A stretch of 64,000 nucleotides of DNA from Chitinophaga pinensis (GCA_902167325.1 LR632930.1:2790001-2854000); one strand, 5' to 3'; shown: positions 34,326 through 42,905, counted from the stretch's first letter. The notes: generated from the sequence alone by a model not told the origin. A program made the numbers and translations.

Positions 34326-35933
34326 TTAAAGGGAAACACCGCGTTTCCAGGGTATGAAATCGTCCTGCTCCAATACCTGCGCCTTTGCGGTGTATTGCCC
34401 GCTGGCAGAAGCAATGAGCAGTTCCATGATACGGTCGGCAGTTTGTTCCAGCGTTTCGTCGCCGGTAATAACCGGGCCGGTATCGAGGTCGATGATGTCA
34501 GGCATTTTGGTTGCAAGTCTTGTGTTGGTAGACAGCTTCAGCACAGGGGTAACCGGGTTGCCGGTGGGCGTGCCTAAGCCAGTGGTAAACAGTACAACAT
34601 TAGCCCCTGCGCCTACTTCCGCCGTGGTGGATTCCACATCACTGCCGGGGGTGCACAGTAGGGCAAGCCCCGGATGCTGTACCCATCCCGGGTAATCGAT
34701 TACATCGGTAACAGGGGAGGAGCCGCCTTTGCGTGCCGCCCCGGCAGATTTAATAGCGTCCGTAATTAAACCGTCGCGGATATTACCCGCGGAAGGATTG
34801 GAGTCGAATCCTGAACCTACGGCTTCCGCTCTGCTGGCATAGGTCTGCATCAGCTCCGTGTATTTTGCGGCAAGGTTTGTATTCACACAGCGGTCGCTCA
34901 GTTCCTGTTCTACGCCGCACAGTTCCGGGAACTCTGATAAAATAACGGAGCCTCCCAGTGCCACGATCCTGTCTGCCACCTTGCCTACTGCAGGGTTGGC
35001 GGATATGCCGGAAAACCCGTCGCTGCCACCGCACTCCATGCCTACGATCAGTTTGCTCAGCGGAGCCGGCTGGCGTAGTTGTGCGTTGGCTTTGGTGAGT
35101 CCTTCAAAGGTGAGGCGCATCGCGTTTTCCATGAGTGTTTTTTCGGTGCCTTCCTTTTGCTGTTCGAGGATCACCAGCGGGCGGTCGTATCCCGGTGAGC
35201 GCTTCTCAATTTCTTCCTTCAGCATATCTATCTGCGCATTCTGGCAGCCTAGGCTCAGCACCGTAGCACCTGCCACGTTGGGATGCGTGATGTATCCCGC
35301 AAGAAGTCCGCATAAGGTACGGGCATCGTCTTTCGTGCCGCCGCAGCCCATGGTGTGGGAAAGCAGCTTGATGCCGGAGATATTGGGGAAGGGGCGGGTA
35401 CTCACCGGATCTCCGTTAAGTGATGCCACCTCGTTGCCATCCAGCATGTTGCGGAGGAGGGATTCGTAAGGATTGTCTTTTTGGTAGCCCAGACCTTTCG
35501 TGAGGGTTTCGTGCAGCAGTTGCACGTTTCGGTTTTCGCAGAATACGAGTGGCAGGATGATCCAGTAGTTACCGGTTCCCACGCGCCCGTCGCTCCGGTG
35601 GTACCCCATGAAGCTGCGTTGTGCCCAGCTGGTAACGTCTGGTTGCTCCCAATCGGTTTTACGTGCTGCCTGCACGCCGAAGCTGCCGGATGCATGCCGG
35701 ATGTTGGCGGTGGTGATGAGTTCTCCGGGTTGGAGGTCTTCACAGGCATGGCCTACCAGCACGCCGTACATGATCACGTCGCCGCCTTTGGGGATGAATG
35801 CAGTGGTGATCTTATGCTTGGCTGCCACATGGCGGAGCGCGGTAACACCACCTGCCGGGGCGCCTTCCGGAATATCCTGCAGGGCTACCAGCACATTGTC
35901 TTCCGGGTGTATCTGAAGTGTTTGCTGACGCAT
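34326..35933 (-). CDS. UxaA-family sugar-acid dehydratase
   Basis: A 535-residue cytoplasmic enzyme of the altronate/galactarate dehydratase family. N-terminal SAF domain (about 10-90: DIPEGAPAGG, VLVGHACEDLQPGELI) and a catalytic region with GRVGTGNYWIIL, HTMGCGGTKDDARTLCG, MECGGSDGFSGISANPAVG and STTAEVGAGANVVLFTTG. The family dehydrates aldonates with iron or another metal. Next to KdaD-like and semialdehyde dehydrogenase genes it is the obvious candidate for pentonate dehydration, perhaps D-arabinonate; altronate remains possible. Five bases from the SDR gene. Confidence 0.85.
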   Translation of the reverse strand: MRQQTLQIHPEDNVLVALQDIPEGAPAGGVTALRHVAAKHKITTAFIPKGGDVIMYGVLVGHACEDLQPGELITTANIRHASGSFGVQAARKTDWEQPDVTSWAQRSFMGYHRSDGRVGTGNYWIILPLVFCENRNVQLLHETLTKGLGYQKDNPYESLLRNMLDGNEVASLNGDPVSTRPFPNISGIKLLSHTMGCGGTKDDARTLCGLLAGYITHPNVAGATVLSLGCQNAQIDMLKEEIEKRSPGYDRPLVILEQQKEGTEKTLMENAMRLTFEGLTKANAQLRQPAPLSKLIVGMECGGSDGFSGISANPAVGKVADRIVALGGSVILSEFPELCGVEQELSDRCVNTNLAAKYTELMQTYASRAEAVGSGFDSNPSAGNIRDGLITDAIKSAGAARKGGSSPVTDVIDYPGWVQHPGLALLCTPGSDVESTTAEVGAGANVVLFTTGLGTPTGNPVTPVLKLSTNTRLATKMPDIIDLDTGPVITGDETLEQTADRIMELLIASASGQYTAKAQVLEQDDFIPWKRGVSL

Positions 35934-35938
35934 GATGA

Positions 35939-36733
35939 TTAAGATTGTGTGGATGATATGGCGCGGTCGAGATGCACGTAGCCGCCGTCTACATGAATGA
36001 GCTGGCCGGTAGTGTGTCCTGACTTGCGGGAAAGGAGGAAGGCCGCCATCTGTGCCAGTTCTTCCGGTGTGGTCATCCTTTTTTCCAGTGGAATGGTTTC
36101 AAGAATAGCAGCCAGTTTTTCTTCCTTATTTTCAAATGTATTGATCCAGTTCTCGTACAGCGGCGTCCAGGACTCCGCCACTACGATGGCGTTTACCCGT
36201 ATGCTCCAGGGCAGCAGCTCCACTGCCCATTCGCGGGTGAGCGCGTTTCTGCCGCCGTTGGCTGCTGCATAGGCCGAGGTATTGCCCTGCCCGGTTTCCG
36301 CGGTTTTGGAAGTGATGTTAACGATGGCGCCGCCACTTTCTTTCAGCTGAGGCAATGCATGATGCGCCATGAGGTAGTAATGAACGAGGTTGCGGTGGAG
36401 GGATTGCATGAAGGCTTCGTACGATCCGGAGGCGAGGCCTACGCCGTCGTTGATACCGGCATTGTTGACCAGCCCGTTGATCCGTCCGAATTTCTCCACT
36501 ACGGCCGCCACGGCGTTTTTACATGCTTCCGGATCAGTAAGTTCAGCGGTTACCTGCCAGCCTTTGCCACCGGTGGCTTCTATTTGTGCGAGATGCTGCA
36601 GGTTGTCGGATTCGTTCCTGCCGATGATGACAGGGATAGCGCCTTCTGCTGCGAGTATGGCCGATATAGCGGCGCCAATACCTTTGGCTCCGCCTGTAAC
36701 GATGATGATGTTATCTTGTAAGCCCAGATCCAT
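35939..36733 (-). CDS. SDR-family protein with Asn in place of the catalytic Lys
   Basis: A 264-residue short-chain dehydrogenase; I start it at the ATG at 36733 (MDLGLQDN), because the open frame from 36769 begins with TTG and adds no domain. Cofactor motif TGGAKGIG (13-20), NNAG (90-93), active-site Ser142 and Tyr155. The usual YxxxK reads YAAAN: codon AAC gives Asn159 where Lys is expected. The rest, including REWAVELL and WTPLYENW, resembles L-fucose/aldose dehydrogenase-like SDRs. Predicted to oxidise the sugar to lactone, but the lost Lys makes activity uncertain. Lies 42 bases after the ALDH gene. Confidence 0.8.
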   Translation of the reverse strand: MDLGLQDNIIIVTGGAKGIGAAISAILAAEGAIPVIIGRNESDNLQHLAQIEATGGKGWQVTAELTDPEACKNAVAAVVEKFGRINGLVNNAGINDGVGLASGSYEAFMQSLHRNLVHYYLMAHHALPQLKESGGAIVNITSKTAETGQGNTSAYAAANGGRNALTREWAVELLPWSIRVNAIVVAESWTPLYENWINTFENKEEKLAAILETIPLEKRMTTPEELAQMAAFLLSRKSGHTTGQLIHVDGGYVHLDRAISSTQS

Positions 36734-36775
36734 AGCGGGTATAGTTGATGTTAGAAGGTTTTGAAACAATGCCGG

Positions 36776-38344
36776 TCAGGTTAGCGCGTCGTGCGTCCAT
36801 TGACCGTTGGCGAGCCGCCAGATGTTATGCGGGTTTTCATTACGCAGCTGTTCCGGCAGCAGGCCCTCCGGAAAATCCTGGAAGCACACCGGCCGTGTGA
36901 AGCGGTAAATAGCACCCGTACCAACAGAAGTACCTGCGGCAGGTGTGGTAGCCGGCCACGGACCGCCATGCACCATGGCATGGTTCACTGCCACGCCGGT
37001 AGGGAAACCGTTCACGAGGAGCCTTCCTGCCTTTTCGCGGAGGATGTCTATAAGATCAGCATTTGCTTCCAGGTCTGCCGGAGTGCCGTGTATGGTGGCG
37101 GTGAGCTGTCCTTCGAGTTGTTCCGCGAAGGCGTACATTTCCTCCACATTACCTGTACTCACTATTAACCCTGCCGGGCCAAACACTTCATGCAGCATAC
37201 CGGGGTTATCCATTACCTGCTGCAGATCGGCCTGTAGTAAAACCGCCGCGGCTTTGCCGGGAGCTTCGGGCGCTTTGGCGAGTGCGCGGGCACCCAGTGT
37301 ATGCAAATGCAGTAATCCTTTCTGATAAGCGGAGAGAATGCCGGGCGTGAGCATACAACCCGGTGACAGCGTATCTGTCCCACGTTGCAGCGCAGCTTTG
37401 AAACTGTCTGCATTTCCTGCGGTAATGAGGACGCCGGGGTTGGTGCAGAACTGGCCTACACCCTGTGTGAGCGATTGGAGATATTGCGCGGCGAGGGCCT
37501 CCCCGTTTTCCTGCAATACGCCGGGTAGTACGAACACGGGGTTTACACTGCCCATTTCCGCATATACGGGGATAGGGACCGGTCTGCTCGATGCCGTTTC
37601 GAACAATGCCTTACCGCCAGCGAAGGAGCCGGTGAAAGCAATGGCACGTAACTGCGGATGCCGGGCCAGTGCCTGACCGGTTTCAATGGTAGCACCCTGT
37701 AGTAAGCTGAACACCCCTTCGGGCATATGCGTTTCCTGTGCAGCTTTCAGTATCGCTGTTGCTGCGAGGTGAGAGGTGTGCGGGTGTGCAGGATGGGCTT
37801 TGCAAACCACAGGGCACCCGGCAGCAAGGGCTGCGGCGGTATCCCCGCCTGCCACGGAAAAGGCGAGCGGGAAATTACTGGCGCCAAACACGGCAACCGG
37901 GCCGAGGGGTATCTGCATCTGCCGTACATCAGGGGTACCGCGGTCGATGCGTGCATTGACCCACGAGCCTTCTTCGATCACGCCTGCAAACAACCGCAAC
38001 TGGTTGCAGGTACGCTCACGCTCTCCCTGTAAGCGGGGGAGCGGCAGTCCTGTTTCAGCTGAGGCTGTTTGTAACAGTACATCGCCAAGCGCTTCCAGTG
38101 ATGCAGCAATGGCCCGCAGGAAAACGGCGCGTTCCGCTGCGGTGGTTTTCTTATAAACGTTAAATGCTTTTGCAGCGAGTAATACTGCTGCATCCGTTTC
38201 TCCGCCAGTAGCTTCGCGGAATTCCTGCGGCAGCCATTCCTGCTGTGCAGGTGCCCAGGCACGGAAAGTCTTACTGCCTTCTCCGCTCATGCGGTTGCCG
38301 ATCATCTGTAATCCGATATCTTGCATCTTTACTGTTTTTATCAT
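36776..38344 (-). CDS. Aldehyde dehydrogenase, probable 2,5-dioxopentanoate (alpha-ketoglutaric semialdehyde) dehydrogenase
   Basis: A 522-residue ALDH-superfamily enzyme of the NADP-linked ketoglutaric-semialdehyde type. Visible: GPVAVFGASNFPLAFS, FTGSFAGGKALF (cofactor), general base Glu263 in YAEMGSVNPVF and catalytic Cys300 in GVGQFCTNPG, all intact. It would turn 2,5-dioxopentanoate into 2-oxoglutarate, the last step of Weimberg-type pentose oxidation. Starts three bases after the GH172 stop. A second start at 38326 is possible. Confidence 0.9.
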   Translation of the reverse strand: MIKTVKMQDIGLQMIGNRMSGEGSKTFRAWAPAQQEWLPQEFREATGGETDAAVLLAAKAFNVYKKTTAAERAVFLRAIAASLEALGDVLLQTASAETGLPLPRLQGERERTCNQLRLFAGVIEEGSWVNARIDRGTPDVRQMQIPLGPVAVFGASNFPLAFSVAGGDTAAALAAGCPVVCKAHPAHPHTSHLAATAILKAAQETHMPEGVFSLLQGATIETGQALARHPQLRAIAFTGSFAGGKALFETASSRPVPIPVYAEMGSVNPVFVLPGVLQENGEALAAQYLQSLTQGVGQFCTNPGVLITAGNADSFKAALQRGTDTLSPGCMLTPGILSAYQKGLLHLHTLGARALAKAPEAPGKAAAVLLQADLQQVMDNPGMLHEVFGPAGLIVSTGNVEEMYAFAEQLEGQLTATIHGTPADLEANADLIDILREKAGRLLVNGFPTGVAVNHAMVHGGPWPATTPAAGTSVGTGAIYRFTRPVCFQDFPEGLLPEQLRNENPHNIWRLANGQWTHDALT

Positions 38345-38347
38345 TCA

Positions 38348-39484
38348 TCAATTCACTTCCAGCTCATCCTTCGGCTGCAGCTTAGGGAAAGGTGCATGCG
38401 GTTCGCGTTGGTACCAGAACACTACGGAGCTGATGTCTGACTGCTGCGGCAGGTATCGTCCGCCACTGCGCCATCCAAGGTCCTGTATGGTAATTTTCAA
38501 TTCCTTATCGAAACGCACGGGGTCCATGATATGCCAGCGGTACAGGCCGAAGCGCTGCTGGGCTTTGTATAATCCGTCGGGCCGTATCACCTGGTGCAAT
38601 CCCACATAGGGCGTGGAGAACTCCTGGTATTTGCCTTTGGTGTCGAAGTTGTAGGAGCCGCAGAAGTAATCTTCCGTACCGGTGCCGCAGATGGTGGGGA
38701 ATTTGTTATCGCCGTCCATGAAGAACTTGATCTCTCCTTCGCCCCACCAGCCATTGTTATTCACGCCCCAGGCCATGTAGGTGCCTACATAATGCCCTTT
38801 CCCTTTAATACCATCTATCAATGTAAACTCAGCGCCTTTAACGGGGTTATTTCGGCGGAACTGTGCATGGAAGTAGGCAGCATCATCCGGTACCTGTGTA
38901 AGCGTGTAATCGATCTGGTAGTACAGCGTCATCCTTTCCGTGTTGATGTTTTCCATGGTGATCTTACACTTCTTCCGGAAGGGCATGGGCCAGTAGCAGT
39001 TGAAGGCGCTGCCGGGGTTAACGTTCACCGCGAGGGAATTGAGCTGCGCATATTCTCCCCATCCCATACCGAAGAAGTCGCCCACGGGCACTTCTACGCT
39101 GGGAGTGGTTTCATCGTCCCAGTAAAAGCGGAGGATGGAGTAGCGCCAGTTACCGGTAGGCGTCATCCAGATGTGCTGAATGGCTCCGGAGCTGTTGATC
39201 TCCGCGAGGGTAAAGGTTTGTCCGGGTTCGATGTGGATGTACGGGTTCACTTTCCATCCCTGCCCGAGATCGCGTGCGGCATTTTTGGCATTGCCCTGGT
39301 CGAGGGTGGCCATACCGCCTTTGCCGGGTTCTCCGGTGAAGTTTTCAGGGGAAATGGAACGTGTTTTGGCGTCAGACAGGCGGTGGAGGTTGCCCATGCT
39401 CATGTCCAGCCCGTTGAAAGGCTGCTGTGCCATGGTAGTGATGGCCAGGCAGGCGCATAGTGCGAGAAGGAGCGGTGTTTTCAT
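38348..39484 (-). CDS. GH172 (DUF2961) secreted glycoside hydrolase
   Basis: A 378-residue enzyme with signal peptide 1-20 (TTMAQQ). GH172 motifs: catalytic carboxylates in WWGEGEIKFF (Glu249/Glu251) and GTGTEDYFCGSYNF (Glu271), plus SSGAIQHIWMT. The family cleaves alpha-D-fructofuranosides and alpha-D-arabinofuranosides, including mycobacterial D-arabinan side chains. First gene of the seven-gene - operon, with a LacI-type operator 27 bases upstream. With GH116 under the same regulator it points to a D-arabinofuranose-containing glycan. Confidence 0.92.
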   Translation of the reverse strand: MKTPLLLALCACLAITTMAQQPFNGLDMSMGNLHRLSDAKTRSISPENFTGEPGKGGMATLDQGNAKNAARDLGQGWKVNPYIHIEPGQTFTLAEINSSGAIQHIWMTPTGNWRYSILRFYWDDETTPSVEVPVGDFFGMGWGEYAQLNSLAVNVNPGSAFNCYWPMPFRKKCKITMENINTERMTLYYQIDYTLTQVPDDAAYFHAQFRRNNPVKGAEFTLIDGIKGKGHYVGTYMAWGVNNNGWWGEGEIKFFMDGDNKFPTICGTGTEDYFCGSYNFDTKGKYQEFSTPYVGLHQVIRPDGLYKAQQRFGLYRWHIMDPVRFDKELKITIQDLGWRSGGRYLPQQSDISSVVFWYQREPHAPFPKLQPKDELEVN

Positions 39485-39510
39485 AATGTGTATCGTTTGA
39501 GTGGTTTTAT

Positions 39511-39526
39511 GCTTTATCGTTTAAGC
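39511..39526 (-). promoter_or_regulatory. LacI-type operator GCTTAAACGATAAAGC (GH172 operon)
   Basis: Read on the - strand, 15 of 16 bases match the operator at 22021. It lies between the LacI stop codon and the GH172 start and should control the GH172-to-FucP operon. A weaker half-match, CGTTTGAG, lies at 39494-39501. Confidence 0.7.
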
Positions 39527-39583
39527 AGTCCGGCAGCAACTATGTCTCAATCACGTGGTATATGCAAAAAAAATTATGGGTAT

Positions 39584-40603
39584 TTATTGTGCAGCGCTCG
39601 ACCGGCGGATGACGAGTTCCGTATCGATGCATACTTCTTCCGCAGGCCTTTCGCCATCACGGATATGCTCCAGCAGCACACGTACTGCGGCTTTCCCCAT
39701 TTCGAGGATGGGCTGGCGGATGAAAGTGACGGGGGCATGGAAGAGGTCGAACGCTTCGCTTTCGTCGAAGCTCACCACTGCCAGTTGCTCCGGTACTTTA
39801 ATACCCAGCTCAATGATGTAGCGCAGCCCTTCAATGGCAAGACTGTTCGTGGCAAAGAACAATGCATCTGCTGGTTTCTTAGCACCCATCAGCTGGTCGA
39901 TGGCTGTGCGGATGTCTTCCTTAATATGTGAATACCGCGCCAGTTTAAGCAGTCCTGCAGTGGTAAGGCCATTATCCGTCAGTGCTTCGCTAAATCCCCT
40001 GCGGCGCTCCGCAATGTGGTGCATGTTCGTTTTATAAGCGATCATGCCAATGCGTTTACGGCCGGAGCGGATGAGGTGGGATACCGCATCATGCGAGGCG
40101 GCATAATTATCAATACTGATACTGCTGGTGGCAATATCAGGGAAAAAGCGGTCTATGAGTACAAAGGGCACGTTGCGGTCCTGCAGTTGCCGGATCTGTG
40201 CTTCTGAGCCTTCCGTAGGGATCACGATCAACCCGTCTACCTGCCGGTTCAGTAATACATTAATAAGGTCGCCGGACTTATCCATGTTCTCGTCGGAGCT
40301 GCCCACGATCACGGTGTAGTTATTTTTCTTGGCTTCGTCTTCTATGGTACGTGCCACATGTCCGAAGAAAGGGTTGGAGATATCGGCTACGATCAACCCG
40401 ATGGTGTCTGACCGGCCGCTCTTCAGGCTGCGGGCAATATGGTTGGGCTGGTAATTGAGCTTCCGGGCTATTTTCCGGATCTTCTTTGCCATTTCCTGAC
40501 CCACCCGCGCTTTCTCTTCCTTGTTGGTAAGTACGTAAGAGACGAGTGCCACGGATACCCCGGCCTCCTGCGCAATGTCCTTCAGGGAAACTTTCTTCTT
40601 CAT
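39584..40603 (-). CDS. LacI-family transcriptional regulator
   Basis: A 339-residue repressor. N-terminal helix-turn-helix VSLKDIAQEAGVSVALVSYVL with hinge NYQPNHIARSLKSGRSDTIG, then a periplasmic-binding-protein-like sugar sensor (VADISNPFFGHVARTIEDEA, DGLIVIPTEGS). Operator copies before its own start and before GH116, SusC and GH172 make it the likely regulator of the whole 22112-40603 locus, probably released by a sugar such as D-arabinose or an intermediate (inference). Confidence 0.95.
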   Translation of the reverse strand: MKKKVSLKDIAQEAGVSVALVSYVLTNKEEKARVGQEMAKKIRKIARKLNYQPNHIARSLKSGRSDTIGLIVADISNPFFGHVARTIEDEAKKNNYTVIVGSSDENMDKSGDLINVLLNRQVDGLIVIPTEGSEAQIRQLQDRNVPFVLIDRFFPDIATSSISIDNYAASHDAVSHLIRSGRKRIGMIAYKTNMHHIAERRRGFSEALTDNGLTTAGLLKLARYSHIKEDIRTAIDQLMGAKKPADALFFATNSLAIEGLRYIIELGIKVPEQLAVVSFDESEAFDLFHAPVTFIRQPILEMGKAAVRVLLEHIRDGERPAEEVCIDTELVIRRSSAAQ

Positions 40604-40616
40604 GCTTTAAATATAT

Positions 40617-40632
40617 GCTTAAACGATTAAGT
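40617..40632 (-). promoter_or_regulatory. LacI-type operator GCTTAAACGATTAAGT (autoregulation)
   Basis: Fourth copy of the palindrome, 13 bases upstream of the LacI start codon; identical to the SusC copy. The site overlaps the - strand promoter zone and lies close to the + strand promoter at 40641-40673. Confidence 0.75.
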
Positions 40633-40640
40633 AAGCAAGT

Positions 40641-40673
40641 TTTGCTGTAAATTTTCTTTTTTGGCTACATTTG
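40641..40673 (+). promoter_or_regulatory. Bacteroidota promoter TTTG-N21-TACATTTG
   Basis: -33 TTTG at 40641-40644 and -7 TACATTTG at 40666-40673 with 21 bases between, a good fit to the Bacteroidota housekeeping consensus. It drives the small gene at 40693. Confidence 0.6.
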
Positions 40674-40692
40674 TCTTTCATTATAAAGACAC

Positions 40693-40965
40693 ATGAGCTC
40701 ATTAGGCTGGAAATTAGTCAGAAGTTTCAATAAGGAATTTGAAGTGGAAGGGGAAATGGTAACGGTGCGTTTTGTAACCATGAATTGTGTGCACAAGCAA
40801 TTGTACCAGATTTACGTTCCCCATGAAGGGAAAACGGCACGCTTCCATATACAGGAAAATGCAGCCGGTGAGTTCAAAATTGTTGGCAGGAATACCTGTC
40901 CGCCACAATATGTGCCCCTCGAATCAGCCTTCGCCGAAGCCATCCTCGAATCTCCCGTGGGGTGA
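40693..40965 (+). CDS. Small protein of unknown function
   Basis: A 90-residue soluble protein; no signal peptide or membrane segment. Sequence YQIYVPHEGKTARFHIQEN and CPPQYVPLESAFAEAIL suggests a small alpha/beta fold. I do not recognise the family. It has its own promoter, starts divergently from the LacI gene and converges on the AraC gene, so it is likely independent of both sugar loci. Confidence 0.7.
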   Translation: MSSLGWKLVRSFNKEFEVEGEMVTVRFVTMNCVHKQLYQIYVPHEGKTARFHIQENAAGEFKIVGRNTCPPQYVPLESAFAEAILESPVG

Positions 40966-40991
40966 TATGCATCATCCGTCATTTTACCGAA

Positions 40992-41861
40992 TCATTCCTC
41001 CAGCGACCGGCAGTAATCCCGTGGGGTCATTAATTTGATCTCCCTGAAGAAGCGGTTGAAGTTCGACAGACTGTTGAACCCGCATTCATATGCCAGTGCA
41101 GCAATAGGATGATCGCCTTCTGCCAGCAGCTTACAGGCATGCCCTATCCGAACTTCGTTCACGAATTGTACAAATGTTTTCTGCGTACGGCTTTTGAAGT
41201 ACCGGCAAAAAGCCTGCTTGTTCATGTTCACCAGTTTCGCCACATCATCCAGCTGCATTTCGTTTTTAAAATGACTGAACACGTATTTGAATACGGTATC
41301 GATCCGGTCATTGTCTTTCGCCTGATAGGTATTCACATATCCATGGCTGGCCAGCAGTGTATATTCCCGGGTACGGGTCAGTGTATCGAGGATGCGCATG
41401 AAGGAGATGAGCTGGGCAAAGGGCTGCTGGTCCGTCATCTCCAGTAAAATGTTCTTCAGGGTTTTCTTCGCCTGCCCGGAAAACTTCATGCCCCGTTGCG
41501 ATTTCTTCAGCAATAGTTCCGTTTGTCTTTCCAAACCAAACTGCGCCATAGACGCCAGCAGTTTATCGGGATCTATAAAAAGCGCTACCGATCTGGCATG
41601 TGCGGAATTATCACGGTCAAAATACTTACGGTCGTTATGCCAAACATGCGGAATATCAGGCCCTAGGAGAATCAGCTCATCGCTGTTGAAGTTCTCTACA
41701 TTATCTCCAATAATACGCCTGCCTTCGCTTTCCACCACATACACCAACTGGCACTCTTTATGAAAATGGAACTCCGTTGAGAAGTAAGGAAGGTCTATCA
41801 CCCTCACGGCAAATATGCCCATTTGCGACTCTTCCTGTATTTTGGCGAAAACCGGTTTCAT
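40992..41861 (-). CDS. AraC-family regulator, probable fucose-locus activator
   Basis: A 289-residue regulator from the ATG at 41861; a TTG at 41882 would add seven residues. The N-terminal cupin (FHFHKECQLVYVVESEGRRIIGD, GPDIPHVWHND) is of the sugar-sensing type; the C-terminal double HTH includes VAKLVNMNKQAFCRYFK and IAALAYECGFNSLSNFNRFF. Divergent from the L-fucose operon, which it presumably activates. Confidence 0.92.
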   Translation of the reverse strand: MKPVFAKIQEESQMGIFAVRVIDLPYFSTEFHFHKECQLVYVVESEGRRIIGDNVENFNSDELILLGPDIPHVWHNDRKYFDRDNSAHARSVALFIDPDKLLASMAQFGLERQTELLLKKSQRGMKFSGQAKKTLKNILLEMTDQQPFAQLISFMRILDTLTRTREYTLLASHGYVNTYQAKDNDRIDTVFKYVFSHFKNEMQLDDVAKLVNMNKQAFCRYFKSRTQKTFVQFVNEVRIGHACKLLAEGDHPIAALAYECGFNSLSNFNRFFREIKLMTPRDYCRSLEE

Positions 41862-42116
41862 GTTAGCGTATTTTGGATGCAATGAATAGATTAATGCTAA
41901 TATAGGACTAATATTTAACTGTGGTAGTTAATACTAACGTTTTATTGATAGTTTATTTTATCATGACAAAAGAAACTTGCTAATATACGCTATGAACTTA
42001 TCAACTACCCGGTAGGTTTCCCCGTTGTGGATCAGTAGTTTTGTTCTGATCCCGATGCCGCCACCGGATTTAGCCGGGGAAAGCTTTAACTTATAGCCAG
42101 ATAGAATTTTGAAAGC
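41862..42116. promoter_or_regulatory. Divergent AraC/fucose-operon control region
   Basis: 255 bases. TAGCGTAT (41864-41871) and its complement ATACGCTA (41985-41992) form a widely spaced inverted pair and may be AraC sites at looping distance. TAGTTTTG at 42036-42043 fits the -7 consensus for the + operon but lacks a clear -33 TTG. Confidence 0.35.
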
Positions 42117-42890
42117 ATGAAAGATATGTTGAAAGATAAAGTGATCCTGCTCACCGGTGGAGCCGACGGTATCGGTTGGGAATGCGCCAAAGCTTATGCG
42201 GTGGCAGGTGCCAAAGTATGCATCGCTGACCTGCAGGATCCGGGCGATGCTAAAATGCTGCAACTCTCCGGCGGCGGTCATTCTTTCCGGCAGTGCAACG
42301 TTACATCCGATGCGGAGGTAAGTGCCCTGTTTACCGGTATCAGTACGCAATACGGCCGGCTGGATGCCATCCATAACAACGCCGGCCTTGCCAGGCCCGC
42401 CAAAGCACTGCACGATACGGAGGACGATGAATGGGAAGCCCTCATGCGGGTGAACCTCAAAAGCATCTACCTCACTACCCGCCACGGCATCGGTATGCTC
42501 CGCGCTTCCAAAGGCTGCATTTTACACACCAGCTCACTCGTGGGTAGCATCGGGCAGGATAATCATGCCGCCTATGTAGCCACCAAGGGTGCGGTGAACG
42601 CCTTAACAAAAGCCATGGCACTCGATTATGCGCCCGATGGCATCCGGGTAAATGCGGTAGCGCCTGCTGCCATCCGCACGCCGATGCTCGAAGCCTGGAG
42701 CCGCGAACAGCCTAATCCCGAAGCCATGCAGAAGTACCTGGACCGTCTGCAACCACTGGGTGCCATGCCTGCCGGCGATGTGATCGCCGATGCATGCGTC
42801 TTCCTCCTCAGTAATGCCGCACGGTTCATGACCGGTTGCATCCTTCCGGTAACAGGAGGCGCAGAGCTGGGGTACAGGACACTGATCTGA
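42117..42890 (+). CDS. SDR-family dehydrogenase, probable L-fucose dehydrogenase
   Basis: A 257-residue short-chain dehydrogenase with TGGADGIG cofactor motif, NNAG, active-site Ser in TSSLVGS and intact YVATK catalytic pair. It precedes L-fuconate dehydratase and fucosidases, so oxidation of L-fucose to L-fuconolactone is likely; 2-keto-3-deoxy-L-fuconate 4-dehydrogenase, also an SDR, is the main alternative. First gene of the fucose operon, 15 bases from the next. Start may also be the ATG at 42126. Confidence 0.87.
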   Translation: MKDMLKDKVILLTGGADGIGWECAKAYAVAGAKVCIADLQDPGDAKMLQLSGGGHSFRQCNVTSDAEVSALFTGISTQYGRLDAIHNNAGLARPAKALHDTEDDEWEALMRVNLKSIYLTTRHGIGMLRASKGCILHTSSLVGSIGQDNHAAYVATKGAVNALTKAMALDYAPDGIRVNAVAPAAIRTPMLEAWSREQPNPEAMQKYLDRLQPLGAMPAGDVIADACVFLLSNAARFMTGCILPVTGGAELGYRTLI

Positions 42891-42905
42891 TATTTTTTTC
42901 CTTTC

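Noticed and set aside
38594..39460. 288-codon open frame on + opposite GH172
   Set aside because: GH172 motifs on - are unambiguous; the opposite frame has no motif.
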